DNA of 29,665 nt from a virus, in IMG/VR virus record IMGVR_UViG_3300046616_000309, positions 1-29,665 of that record; one strand, written 5' to 3'. Made by a program: the position numbers and the translations under genes. The notes under the pieces were generated by a model. That model was not told the DNA's origin and made no database searches. It saw nothing but the letters and a program-made list of their open reading frames with translations. Shown in pieces: positions 11,425 through 17,496 of the stretch (the first letter of the stretch is position 1; every line of letters begins with the position of its first letter).

Positions 11425-11457
11425 GGTCTCATAATAACCCATGTTTTTCATGCGAAT
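11425..11457 (-). promoter_or_regulatory. Promoter-like motif, copy c
   Basis: On the minus strand: TTCGCATG, AAAAACATGGG, TTATTATGAGACC. It matches the other copies in CGCA, AAAAACATGG and ATGAGACC with the same 13-nt spacing, and differs in the -10 (TATTAT). It lies 22 nt from the next start and directly after a terminator. Confidence 0.65.
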
Positions 11458-11483
11458 AAAAGAGAAAGCCCGTGTTACCGGGC
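11457..11483 (-). terminator. Intrinsic terminator
   Basis: On the minus strand a GCCCG/CGGGC stem (arms 11468-11472 and 11479-11483, 6-nt loop) is followed by TTTCTCTTTTATT, a convincing U-rich tail. It ends the operon whose last gene stops at 11498, immediately before the promoter-like motif. Confidence 0.8.
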
Positions 11484-11497
11484 CTTCCCTCTCGTCG

Positions 11498-11686
11498 TCA
11501 GTGGCGCTTGGTCTGGACCTCGAGATACTCCACGGTCCACCCGCTACCCAACTCAGCCGCCCGGGTTTTCGCGTCTTCCTCGTCGAGCCAGGTTGAGTCG
11601 ACCGGTCGCTCCATGTCCTCCGACAGGATGACCTGGTAGACGCCGAACTCGCCTTTGTCATCAACCTCGACAAATATCTTTTCCAT
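11498..11686 (-). CDS. Small acidic protein, unknown
   Basis: 62 residues with an AAGGAG site. Strand-rich N terminus (KIFVEVDDKGEFGVYQVIL) followed by a helix with EEDAKTRAAELGSG, reminiscent of a small alpha/beta fold of the kind that adds side-chain helices to a short sheet. No motif allows a function. Last gene of its operon, before the terminator at 11457-11483. Confidence 0.7.
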   Translation of the reverse strand: MEKIFVEVDDKGEFGVYQVILSEDMERPVDSTWLDEEDAKTRAAELGSGWTVEYLEVQTKRH

Positions 11687-11696
11687 GCGCTTCTCC

Positions 11697-12020
11697 TTAA
11701 CCCTTGTTGCTCGTTATGGTGGTCAGCTTTACTTCAGGCGGAAGATTTTTGCGAGTCGACACCTCGACGAGAAGTGCTTCCGTCTCCTCGAGGTAGTCAT
11801 CCCATGTCGAGTGCTTGACCTTTCGCAGATACGAGAGTATTTCACGCTGAAGCTCCTCGTCGGGGATGGGATCCCGGTCGACGATCTGCTCCAGAGCCAC
11901 GAAGAAGCCCACTCGGACGACGGGGTGATCGAGCAACCCCTGCGAGGTGATGTAGGTTTCGTACGCGTCGTTGTAATCCTCGACCATCCGATAGAGGAGC
12001 GTCTTCTTACGCTCATCCAT
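11697..12020 (-). CDS. Helical protein of unknown function
   Basis: 107 residues with a GGGGAGGG site. Mostly amphipathic helix with many D, E, Y and L residues (MDERKKTLLYRMVEDYNDAYETY). Together with the genes at 12051 and 12469 it forms a set of small helical proteins with similar length and composition, which may be distant paralogs (inference). No Cys, no membrane span. Confidence 0.7.
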   Translation of the reverse strand: MDERKKTLLYRMVEDYNDAYETYITSQGLLDHPVVRVGFFVALEQIVDRDPIPDEELQREILSYLRKVKHSTWDDYLEETEALLVEVSTRKNLPPEVKLTTITSNKG

Positions 12021-12050
12021 GTAGTCCCTCCCCGAGGGTCATTGTCGACG

Positions 12051-12305
12051 TCAGGTCAAACGATCCACGATCTTTTTGTACTCTTCATCTCTGAGTTCGG
12101 TGTAGTACTTGACCAACCGCGCTTGCACGAGCGACGAACGCATGCGAGGGCCGTCACGGACAATTCTCAGACACGCACCATAGAATGCCGCCCGAGCCAT
12201 GGAAGAATCCCCCGGGAGATTGTCGCGCTCCCTTTCTTGCTGGTATTCCTCCTCGAAACCGTCGATGACCGATTGAAACATGTGATCTCGCTGGGCACTG
12301 TTCAT
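12051..12305 (-). CDS. Helical protein of unknown function
   Basis: 84 residues. ATG 12305 overlaps the previous stop (ATGA) with a GAAGGGG site. Charged helical sequence (FEEEYQQERERDN, RDEEYKKIVDRLT). The plan of a short helix, a hydrophobic MARAAFYGACLRIV segment and a final charged helix resembles the upstream and downstream neighbours. No family recognised. Confidence 0.7.
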   Translation of the reverse strand: MNSAQRDHMFQSVIDGFEEEYQQERERDNLPGDSSMARAAFYGACLRIVRDGPRMRSSLVQARLVKYYTELRDEEYKKIVDRLT

Positions 12306-12472
12306 GACGGCCCCTTCACCTCCCCACTACCACTGCAAGCATCACACGTATCGGCGATGTATCCCGCGTTCCAGCACTCGTCACAATGCCCAACCTCGAC
12401 GATCACACCGTTGCACTTAGGACATTTACGAGCAGGTTTGGTTCCGGATCCTTTGCACGTCGGACATTTCAC
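12302..12472 (-). CDS. Small DnaJ-type zinc-finger protein
   Basis: 56 residues from a GTG start overlapping the previous stop (GTGA); AAGAGA lies 6 nt upstream. Four Cys pairs: CPTCKGSG, CPKCNG, CDECWNAG and CDACSGSG, the repeating CxxCxGxG plan of the DnaJ cysteine-rich domain, which binds two zincs. There is no J domain. It ends in ATGA overlap with the next gene. In host proteins such a domain binds unfolded or partner proteins; here the partner is unknown. Confidence 0.75.
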   Translation of the reverse strand: MKCPTCKGSGTKPARKCPKCNGVIVEVGHCDECWNAGYIADTCDACSGSGEVKGPS

Positions 12473-12783
12473 GATGATCTCTTGTACGTCTCGATCTCGG
12501 CGAAGAAGGACTGGAAGGTGTCGAGATATTCCGCGACATTCTCATCGCTCTTATTGGTGTTGTCCGTGACGATCTCCAGAACAGTCTTCAAGACGCGATC
12601 AATCAGGAGCCCGAGAGCTGCCATGTGGAAGACGACGTTATCCATGTCACTTCTCGCCATGATGAAATACTGGTGTGCTGGGAACTGATCGAGTTCTCCC
12701 TGGAATTCTTTCTTCAAGACCAGTGCTGTGTCAGAGATCTCGTTGATGTACTCTGCCAACTTTATCGCATCATCGACAGACAT
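12469..12783 (-). CDS. Helical protein of unknown function
   Basis: 104 residues from ATG 12783 (MSVDDAIKLAEY) with an AGGA site; the longer frame to 12858 is a shadow. Predicted long amphipathic helices with a hydrophobic middle (VVFHMAALGLLIDRVLKTVLEIV) that is amphipathic rather than a clear membrane span. The stop is coupled to the DnaJ-type zinc finger gene. Confidence 0.7.
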   Translation of the reverse strand: MSVDDAIKLAEYINEISDTALVLKKEFQGELDQFPAHQYFIMARSDMDNVVFHMAALGLLIDRVLKTVLEIVTDNTNKSDENVAEYLDTFQSFFAEIETYKRSS

Positions 12784-12791
12784 GCGTCGTC

Positions 12792-13175
12792 CTAGCGCTT
12801 GTTGAAGAATCCGTGAAGAGCCCCGCCGAGTACAGCAATGCCGATCGCTCGATCCCACTGCCCTCCGGCGGCCGCGGCGGCTGTGACGATGTTCTTGATG
12901 AGGAAGTCGTCCATGATGTCGTTGGCGTGGTAGTCGCCCTGATCGGCCGTCTTCTTGAAGACCTTGGCAAAGTCATTCCACGCTTTGCGCTGCTTGCGAG
13001 TCCACCGGATCTGAATGGGGTCGGTCAAAGGATCCCACTGACGGCCGAACTTCTGATTGAAACGCCTTTGTGCGTTGAAGAACTGCTCGACGGCCTCGTT
13101 GTAGTACTTGGCCAGTTTGTCGGAGATCTCGAACTTGAGCGGACTGTCTTCGCCGAAGGAATACACGGACGTCAT
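12792..13175 (-). CDS. Protein with C-terminal hydrophobic segment, unknown
   Basis: 127 residues from ATG 13175 (MTSVYSFGEDSPLKF) with a GGGGAAGG site; the long upstream extension to 13409 is a shadow. A basic aromatic middle (FNAQRRFNQKFGRQWDPL, RWTRKQRKAWNDF) is followed by an Ala/Gly-rich C terminus (IVTAAAAAGGQWDRAIGIAVLGGALHGFF) that could be a membrane hairpin or amphipathic helix. Function unknown. Confidence 0.7.
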   Translation of the reverse strand: MTSVYSFGEDSPLKFEISDKLAKYYNEAVEQFFNAQRRFNQKFGRQWDPLTDPIQIRWTRKQRKAWNDFAKVFKKTADQGDYHANDIMDDFLIKNIVTAAAAAGGQWDRAIGIAVLGGALHGFFNKR

Positions 13176-13189
13176 GTCTGACCTTCCCC

Positions 13190-13483
13190 TCAGGACTGGT
13201 GCTTGGCGAGAATTCCCTTGATGCGCATGAGCATCGGATTGGTGATCCTCTCCGAGGCCTCGTCCACCTTCTTCTCCAGGAAGTCGATGACCGCCAGACG
13301 GACGTAATCGTCCTGGAACAGTTCCTTCTCGCTCACCATCCGCATCGCGGTGAGGTAGTAGATCACGGTGGTGCTCGGGCTGGAGAACGCGTCGTTGTTC
13401 ATCGTCCACAAGGCTTCGCTGCCGACGAACGCGTCGCAGATCTCCTTGATCATGTCGTCTTTGCTGACGGTCGTGTCGCTCAT
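13190..13483 (-). CDS. Small helical protein, unknown
   Basis: 97 residues from ATG 13483, overlapping the previous stop (ATGA) with GGGAG very close upstream. Acidic helical sequence with FLEKKVDEASERI and MRIKGILAKHQS near the end. The layout is similar to the other ~100-aa helical proteins at 11697-12783. No domain recognised. Confidence 0.7.
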   Translation of the reverse strand: MSDTTVSKDDMIKEICDAFVGSEALWTMNNDAFSSPSTTVIYYLTAMRMVSEKELFQDDYVRLAVIDFLEKKVDEASERITNPMLMRIKGILAKHQS

Positions 13484-13689
13484 ACTCCCAGGAACCTCCG
13501 CAGTCCGTTGGTGTGGATCAGGGGTGTTGGATTCGTGCGCTCCGGCATGTTGAGCTGCTCCCACATCGCCGTGACATCCTGGTCGACGATGGTGAGCTTC
13601 CGCCAGGCGATCGCCGCTCCGACGGGAATCAGCACCAGATATGACAGGGCCACGATGCCGTAGACCTTCTCAGGTCTTAGCTTGGGCAT
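13480..13689 (-). CDS. Single-span membrane protein
   Basis: 69 residues from ATG 13689 with an excellent AAAGGAG site. Basic start (MPKLRPEK), then the span VYGIVALSYLVLIPVGAAIAW (about 9-29), then a soluble tail. Basic residues before the span suggest N-in, C-out topology. The start lies 20 nt inside the upstream Cys-rich ORF. Confidence 0.75.
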   Translation of the reverse strand: MPKLRPEKVYGIVALSYLVLIPVGAAIAWRKLTIVDQDVTAMWEQLNMPERTNPTPLIHTNGLRRFLGV

Positions 13690-13888
13690 TGCACTCCTTT
13701 GATGGATCATCGTGTTTCAAACAGCTGCAGTGTTCGGTGGGTATCACCGGTTGACATGCGCCATAGCAGAATTCAGAATCGCATGAGACATAAATTCGGC
13801 CTTTGACGCAATAGTAATTGTCCGCCTCGTAGCAGGTATGTTCAGCGGATGATGGATCGGATGACGATGGCGGCAATAGCACCGACAA
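13670..13888 (-). CDS. Cys-rich small protein
   Basis: 72 residues in the frame from TTG 13888. The first 15 or so residues overlap the tiny gene at 13842-13940 and are probably not translated as part of it; the true start is unclear and no good Shine-Dalgarno is visible. The rest has seven Cys (HTCYEADNYYC, SCDSEFCYGAC, HCSC, KEC), arranged as in small metal-binding or disulfide-rich phage proteins. Composition argues for coding; the start is weak. Confidence 0.5.
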   Translation of the reverse strand: MSVLLPPSSSDPSSAEHTCYEADNYYCVKGRIYVSCDSEFCYGACQPVIPTEHCSCLKHDDPSKECNAQAKT

Positions 13889-13940
13889 TCAGACCCTTCT
13901 TGTTGTCGAGAATCCACTGCTTGATTTCCTCGACAGTCAT
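13842..13940 (-). CDS. 32-aa membrane peptide
   Basis: MTVEEIKQWILDNKK followed by the short span GLIVGAIAAIVIRSIIR. The ATG at 13940 has a GAGAGGA site 8-9 nt upstream. A charged helix and then a hydrophobic segment of about 14 residues is typical of very small phage membrane peptides. Function unknown. Confidence 0.65.
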   Translation of the reverse strand: MTVEEIKQWILDNKKGLIVGAIAAIVIRSIIR

Positions 13941-13981
13941 GAATGATTCCTCTCTGAATGGTCATGATGAAGACTCAGATA

Positions 13982-14035
13982 GACATCTCCGAGACGGGGA
14001 CGAGCACACCGTCTCATCCCCCAGTCGCAGATGTC
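13982..14035 (-). other. Two-tier stem-loop between genes
   Basis: Inner arms GAGACGG/CCGTCTC (13991-13997, 14009-14015) and outer arms GACATCT/AGATGTC (13982-13988, 14029-14035) are both exact. It lies right after the stop at 14037 and before the peptide gene at 13940. No U-tract follows, so it may attenuate or protect the transcript rather than end it. Confidence 0.55.
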
Positions 14036-14036
14036 A

Positions 14037-14219
14037 TCAGACCTTCGTCAGCTGCAGGTACTCGTCCGCCGTGACGACCGACATGGTCTTGCCGATGCAG
14101 ACCAGTCGCTTGACCTGACGAGAAGGATTGTCACGCAACCACTGCACGGTCTCCTTCGGGGTTCCGTTGAAGATGGGCTTGCAGGTGGTGTCCAGAACCG
14201 CGTCGAAATAGGTGCTCAT
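14037..14219 (-). CDS. Small protein of unknown function
   Basis: 60 residues with a GGAGG site 8-9 nt upstream of ATG 14219. The sequence MSTYFDAVLDTTCKPIFNG ... RQVKRLVCIGKTMSVVTADEYLQLTKV reads as a compact alpha/beta domain with a final strand-helix (VVTADEYLQL). It is bounded by structured non-coding DNA on both sides. Confidence 0.75.
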   Translation of the reverse strand: MSTYFDAVLDTTCKPIFNGTPKETVQWLRDNPSRQVKRLVCIGKTMSVVTADEYLQLTKV

Positions 14220-14428
14220 TACTATTCACCTCCGTTCTCAAGAAATGATGAAGAAGATGTTGGGCGTTTACTGTTGACTTTCAAACGCTCAACCTTACCG
14301 CCGTCGCTAGACACCATCCCACCCCTGAGACGAAAGTGCCTAACGATTTGTACAGTTGCGTTACCCAACATCTCCGGAAAGGGAGCCGACCCCAAGACCA
14401 GCTCCCATCCGCAAACGTCGGAAGAACG
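14220..14428 (-). other. Non-coding gap with long-range inverted repeat
   Basis: 209 nt without a supportable gene. AGATGTTGGG (14255-14264) and CCCAACATCT (14364-14373) are exact inverted repeats 99 nt apart, and GCGTTT/AAACGC (minus sense, about 14265-14289) gives a local stem inside. The enclosed RNA could fold as a closed domain. I see no match to a known riboswitch or tRNA; a leader RNA or a small phage RNA is possible. Confidence 0.45.
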
Positions 14429-14695
14429 TTATCCTCCGAAATAGAACCACGCCAGTGCGATGATGGCCAGGATGAAGAACCACACGACTTGGCCACCCAC
14501 CGCCTGGCGATCTTTTACTGTGATACGAGCATAAGCCGTACCGTTGGCGAACTGCTCGACGCGAAGCTCCCAGTGAAAATTCTCGTACTCGGGATGGTTC
14601 TGGATTTCCTGACGGAGAAGATCCGTCGCTGTCTGGTAGATGTTTTCGTCGAGTCGCGGATATAGGGTTGTAGAGGACTCGAACACAGTGATCAT
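14429..14695 (-). CDS. Protein with C-terminal membrane anchor
   Basis: 88 residues with a GGGAGA site. The N-terminal 65 residues are soluble with alternating strand and helix (MITVFESSTTLYPRLDENIYQTATDLLRQE; WELRVEQFANGTAYARITV). A C-terminal span VVWFFILAIIALAWFYF (about 70-86) ends at the C terminus, so the domain would be tail-anchored facing the cytoplasm. No family recognised. Confidence 0.7.
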   Translation of the reverse strand: MITVFESSTTLYPRLDENIYQTATDLLRQEIQNHPEYENFHWELRVEQFANGTAYARITVKDRQAVGGQVVWFFILAIIALAWFYFGG

Positions 14696-14724
14696 GTATT
14701 TCTCCCGGGGGTGTATTACTGCTT

Positions 14725-14751
14725 TTTATGGGGAGCGAGGGGTCCCATAAA
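14725..14751 (-). terminator. Stem-loop after the gene at 14756
   Basis: Exact 8-bp arms TTTATGGG/CCCATAAA (14725-14732, 14744-14751) lie 4 nt beyond the stop. No U-tract follows on the minus strand, so termination would be weak or factor-assisted. Confidence 0.4.
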
Positions 14752-14755
14752 TCAG

Positions 14756-15208
14756 TTAGCGGGCGGGTCGGAAATTCATCGTACGTGGGTCGCTTTGCGT
14801 GGGGAGGAGTCGTAGGTTCGCCGCGATGCGGTTCTCCTCGACCGCCTCACTCTCTGCTTCTCCCTCCTCGTTCTCCTCCTGGATCTCGTCGTCGCCCAGT
14901 ATCCCCCGGGCAACCTCGTTCATCGCGCCGTCGGTGACCTTGACGAACTGCTTCTCCAACCACTCGGTCGAGTACACCTTGAAGGTTCTCTCGTTACGGT
15001 CGTTGAGGGACAGCAACACCCACGAGTCGACGTAAGCTTTGGTTTGCCGGACACTGCTGGGACGGTCCACGGGTACCCGAATGAATCGCGCCTTACCGTC
15101 AACGATGATGTGCCCCTGACACCACGTCGCGATCGACTCCATGTTCTCTTCGGTAACCTGGTAACCCGTTACGAAGAACGGTTGACGCATGAACCGGGTG
15201 GCCTTCAC
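14756..15208 (-). CDS. Conserved phage protein (MRQPFFVTGYQVT family), unknown
   Basis: 150 residues from a GTG start with a GAGAGGA site, overlapping the previous stop (GTGA). The block MRQPFFVTGYQVTEENMESIATWCQGHII and VDRP ... AYVDSWVLLSLND ... FKVYSTEWLEKQF matches a small domain widespread in actinophages that I know only as hypothetical. The C-terminal 45 residues are acidic low complexity (EENEEGEAESEAVEEN), likely disordered. It is adjacent to replication genes. Confidence 0.8.
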   Translation of the reverse strand: MKATRFMRQPFFVTGYQVTEENMESIATWCQGHIIVDGKARFIRVPVDRPSSVRQTKAYVDSWVLLSLNDRNERTFKVYSTEWLEKQFVKVTDGAMNEVARGILGDDEIQEENEEGEAESEAVEENRIAANLRLLPTQSDPRTMNFRPAR

Positions 15209-15486
15209 AGTTGTTTCCTCTCGCGGAAAAGGATGCCGTTGTCTTCTAGGACTTTTATGGCATTCTCAGCTATCTCTGTCGTTGCGCCGGCCTCGCGCAG
15301 GAGTTGATAGACTCGAGACATCGTTTTCTCGTCATATTTTTCTTCGCGGTAATAGACGAGTTTAGTGATTGCCGCCGCCTCCAGCATGCAATCAGGACAT
15401 CGTCTCACGCCACCACAGGGCCGAGGCATGGGACTTGCTTGCCCAAGCCTCGTACCCGGTATGTGGTATCCATGAGTCGTGTACAT
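15205..15486 (-). CDS. Small conserved phage protein with CxxC
   Basis: 93 residues from ATG 15486 (MYTTHGYHIPGT), an N-terminal block I recognise from many actinophages; GGGGGT serves as a modest ribosome site. CGGVRRCPDC is a three-Cys cluster typical of that family, followed by a helical part (AAITKLVYYREEKYDEKTM). It is coupled to the next gene by GTGA. Likely a small regulatory or adaptor protein of unknown role. Confidence 0.75.
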   Translation of the reverse strand: MYTTHGYHIPGTRLGQASPMPRPCGGVRRCPDCMLEAAAITKLVYYREEKYDEKTMSRVYQLLREAGATTEIAENAIKVLEDNGILFRERKQL

Positions 15487-15544
15487 ATAGGTCAGACCCC
15501 CAGATGGGTTACTTACCTGGTACAGACAAAAGAATATGAGCGCG

Positions 15545-16102
15545 TTACCGCTCGTCGTCCTCCACGACCTCACCCTCGAAGTCGTACCCCAGTCGAGAAC
15601 CTGGCTCCAGTTCCCGAGGACCCTCGCCAGCAGCCGACAGCTGCGGCATGTCGGCGTACTCGAGCTCGAGCTCGTCCTCGTACATGTGGAAGAAGAAGCT
15701 CTGAAGATAGGCCTTCCGGCCCGAGGTTCCCGAGTCGAGCTTCCAGTCGTACGGTGTGATCGTCAGGTCGACCTTGACCGAGTCGAGCTGGTCGAACATG
15801 CCGACCATGCCCTCGCCGATCATCGTCCTGCCGCCCGAGGAGATGAGCCAGCAGCGCGGCGGACGGTTGGAGAAATTGACCGCCACCTTGAGGTGGTAGT
15901 ACTGCTCGTCATCCTCCTCGCGTCGCCTCAGAGGCTTCACGTTCCAGCCCTGACGCTCGAGATCTGCGGCCTGCTGTTCGCCGATCATGATGCTGAAGTT
16001 GCGAGTGCCCTCGGGGTTGAACTTCCTGGACTCGCCGGCGAAATTCTTGAAGATGATGGCCGCGTCTCGGAAAGTCACGGTCTCACGGTTGGGCAGCGCC
16101 AT
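15545..16102 (-). CDS. Phage ssDNA-binding protein (OB-fold)
   Basis: 185 residues with an AAAGGA site. The start MALPNRETVTFRDAAIIFKNFAGE and the following RKFNPEGTRNFSIMI and PPRCWLISSGGRTMIGE match the family annotated in many actinophages as ssDNA-binding protein, as far as I recall. The C terminus is strongly acidic (EGEVVEDDER), as in SSBs that recruit partners through an acidic tail. It lies downstream of the replicase in the same orientation and would coat single strands during replication. Confidence 0.7.
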   Translation of the reverse strand: MALPNRETVTFRDAAIIFKNFAGESRKFNPEGTRNFSIMIGEQQAADLERQGWNVKPLRRREEDDEQYYHLKVAVNFSNRPPRCWLISSGGRTMIGEGMVGMFDQLDSVKVDLTITPYDWKLDSGTSGRKAYLQSFFFHMYEDELELEYADMPQLSAAGEGPRELEPGSRLGYDFEGEVVEDDER

Positions 16103-16286
16103 CGTGTATTCCTTTTGTATTGAGGCGTTTGAGTTTTTGAAGCTTGTTCTTTCTAGCCGTGTGCCATCGGGATAACGGTATCTGCTTGAGCCAGACCGGG
16201 GATCCCACTCTCCCTATGACACACGGATGTGTTCCGCCCCACCCGCACGTATCACAGGCGAAGTCAGTGTATTTCGTTTTGGGCAT
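16083..16286 (-). CDS. Small zinc-binding protein, basic
   Basis: 67 residues. CDTCGWGGTHPC near the N terminus (10-22) is a compact Cys/His metal site; the rest is basic (RWHTARKNKLQKLKRL), compatible with nucleic acid binding. The stop lies 20 nt inside the ssDNA-binding protein gene. The Shine-Dalgarno is poor, so coupling to the upstream gene is likely. Confidence 0.6.
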   Translation of the reverse strand: MPKTKYTDFACDTCGWGGTHPCVIGRVGSPVWLKQIPLSRWHTARKNKLQKLKRLNTKGIHDGAAQP

Positions 16287-16294
16287 GGTGAATG

Positions 16295-16564
16295 TTACTT
16301 GGTGAAACCGAAGAAGTCATCCACGACATCACGAATACGCCGATCGTCCTGCAACATGCTAGGTCGCGCGGGGATCATTGTCGGCGAGATCGATACGCCA
16401 TCGCAGAATCCCTGACTGATGGATCGTAAGAGATCCTTGGTAAGTTCGTTGCGAGAATAGAGTGCTAACTCCACACTCCCATCCTCGTCGATCTGGGCCG
16501 TTCCGATCACTTCGCCGTGATGCTTGACCGGAACGCTTGCGTGTGTGATGTGGGTCATCTCCAT
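16295..16564 (-). CDS. Small beta-rich protein, paralog set member 1
   Basis: 89 residues beginning directly after the previous stop (TAG-ATG). VPVKHHGEVIGTAQIDEDGSVELAL is the shared block of a local paralog set: compare IPVKMYGVEVGSAAINDDGSVVMHV in the next gene upstream and VIIGASVVGSFTIDDDRKISITM at 17128. The plan is a strand, G-x-x-V/I-G turn, strand, DDG turn, strand. The C-terminal half differs and is helical. No function known. Confidence 0.7.
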   Translation of the reverse strand: MEMTHITHASVPVKHHGEVIGTAQIDEDGSVELALYSRNELTKDLLRSISQGFCDGVSISPTMIPARPSMLQDDRRIRDVVDDFFGFTK

Positions 16565-16762
16565 CTACACCGGATCGGGCGTCACGGGCTGACCGGACGG
16601 GACGATGGTGAGACTGTCGTACTGACCGTTGTCGAACTCGGTCAGCCAGTCCACGCCGAAGCCGTTGGGGTTGACGTGCATCACCACGGACCCGTCATCG
16701 TTGATTGCGGCGCTTCCGACCTCGACGCCGTACATCTTGACGGGAATGTCATACAGGGCCAT
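16565..16762 (-). CDS. Small beta-rich protein, paralog set member 2
   Basis: 65 residues with an AAGGAG site. IPVKMYGVEVGSAAINDDGSVVMHV carries the shared block almost from the start; the tail is short. It is the shortest member and may be close to the minimal domain. Tandem arrangement and block similarity point to duplication. Confidence 0.75.
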   Translation of the reverse strand: MALYDIPVKMYGVEVGSAAINDDGSVVMHVNPNGFGVDWLTEFDNGQYDSLTIVPSGQPVTPDPV

Positions 16763-16775
16763 GCTGTATTACTCC

Positions 16776-17024
16776 TTATTCAGCAGGGATCTCCGGTTCC
16801 TCCAGCAGCACCAAGGCCGCTCCCGTTTCCCTCGCGAGCTCGAGAATGTTGTCGCTGTTCTTGATCTTTTCGAAATTGATGAGGATCGTGCCAGCCGTCA
16901 GAGCAGCGAGGATGTCACTAACCAACGTCTTGTCGCCCTCGAAGTTGAACGCCACACCGTCGATCTCTGCAGAACCTTTGCCGATGACCTCATCGCTTTG
17001 GGCCACGTTATCGTTGTCGGACAT
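16776..17024 (-). CDS. Small protein, possible divergent member of the paralog set
   Basis: 82 residues from ATG 17024 (MSDNDNVAQSDEV) with a GGGAGGG site about 10 nt upstream; the longer frame to 17114 looks non-coding. IGKGSAEIDGVAFNFEGDKTLVSDILAALTAG has a G-x-A-x-I-D pattern like its neighbours but lacks the DDG turn. The C-terminal half is a hydrophobic alpha/beta segment (ALVLLEEPEIPAE). Paralogy is tentative. A TAGATACC half-site overlaps its ribosome site (17029). Confidence 0.65.
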   Translation of the reverse strand: MSDNDNVAQSDEVIGKGSAEIDGVAFNFEGDKTLVSDILAALTAGTILINFEKIKNSDNILELARETGAALVLLEEPEIPAE

Positions 17025-17127
17025 GGTTAGATACCCTCCCCTTCTCTGACTCTTCCCCACCCTAATAAAGGGCGGCTGCGCCGGAACCCGGGAAGGTACC
17101 AGCGCATACCGCACACCACACCAACTC

Positions 17128-17496
17128 TCAAAGCAGTTTGTCTCTTCCTCGCCGACTTCCCTGGAACCTTTCGTCGTCCTTGTCGAAATGGGGCGGGAAG
17201 CTCAGACCTACCACCCAACCACGCTTGCTGGCCTTGGCGATAGCGTCCTCGACGTCCGTCCCATCCTGCATCGTGATGGAGATTTTCCGGTCATCGTCGA
17301 TCGTGAACGAACCGACGACACTTGCTCCGATGATCACCCGACCTTTGGTGTTTTCCGACATGACTTCTCCGATCGACGATGTCGGTATTCTTGATTTCCA
17401 GGCGTGAATGGTTAATGGCTCTGTCAATATCATGCCCAAGACGAATACCGTGAGCGCCCCCAAGATACAACAGAAAATGTACTCAACCAGAATCAC
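17128..17496 (-). CDS. Membrane-anchored beta-rich protein, paralog set member 3
   Basis: 122 residues from GTG 17496, which overlaps the replicase stop (GTGA). An N-terminal span IFCCILGALTVFVLGMIL (about 7-24) is followed by the paralog block GRVIIGASVVGSFTIDDDRKISITM. An internal ATG at 17361 (MSENTKG) has a strong GGAGA site and would give a soluble 76-residue form without the span. Two products, anchored and soluble, may be made from one frame. The tail is basic (RFQGSRRGRDKLL). Confidence 0.65.
   Translation of the reverse strand: MILVEYIFCCILGALTVFVLGMILTEPLTIHAWKSRIPTSSIGEVMSENTKGRVIIGASVVGSFTIDDDRKISITMQDGTDVEDAIAKASKRGWVVGLSFPPHFDKDDERFQGSRRGRDKLL

Noticed and set aside
14256-14373. 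tRNA gene in the 14.3-kb gap
   Set aside because: No T-loop (GTTCRA) or acceptor stem of 7 bp with proper spacing is found; the pairing arms are 10 nt and too far apart.
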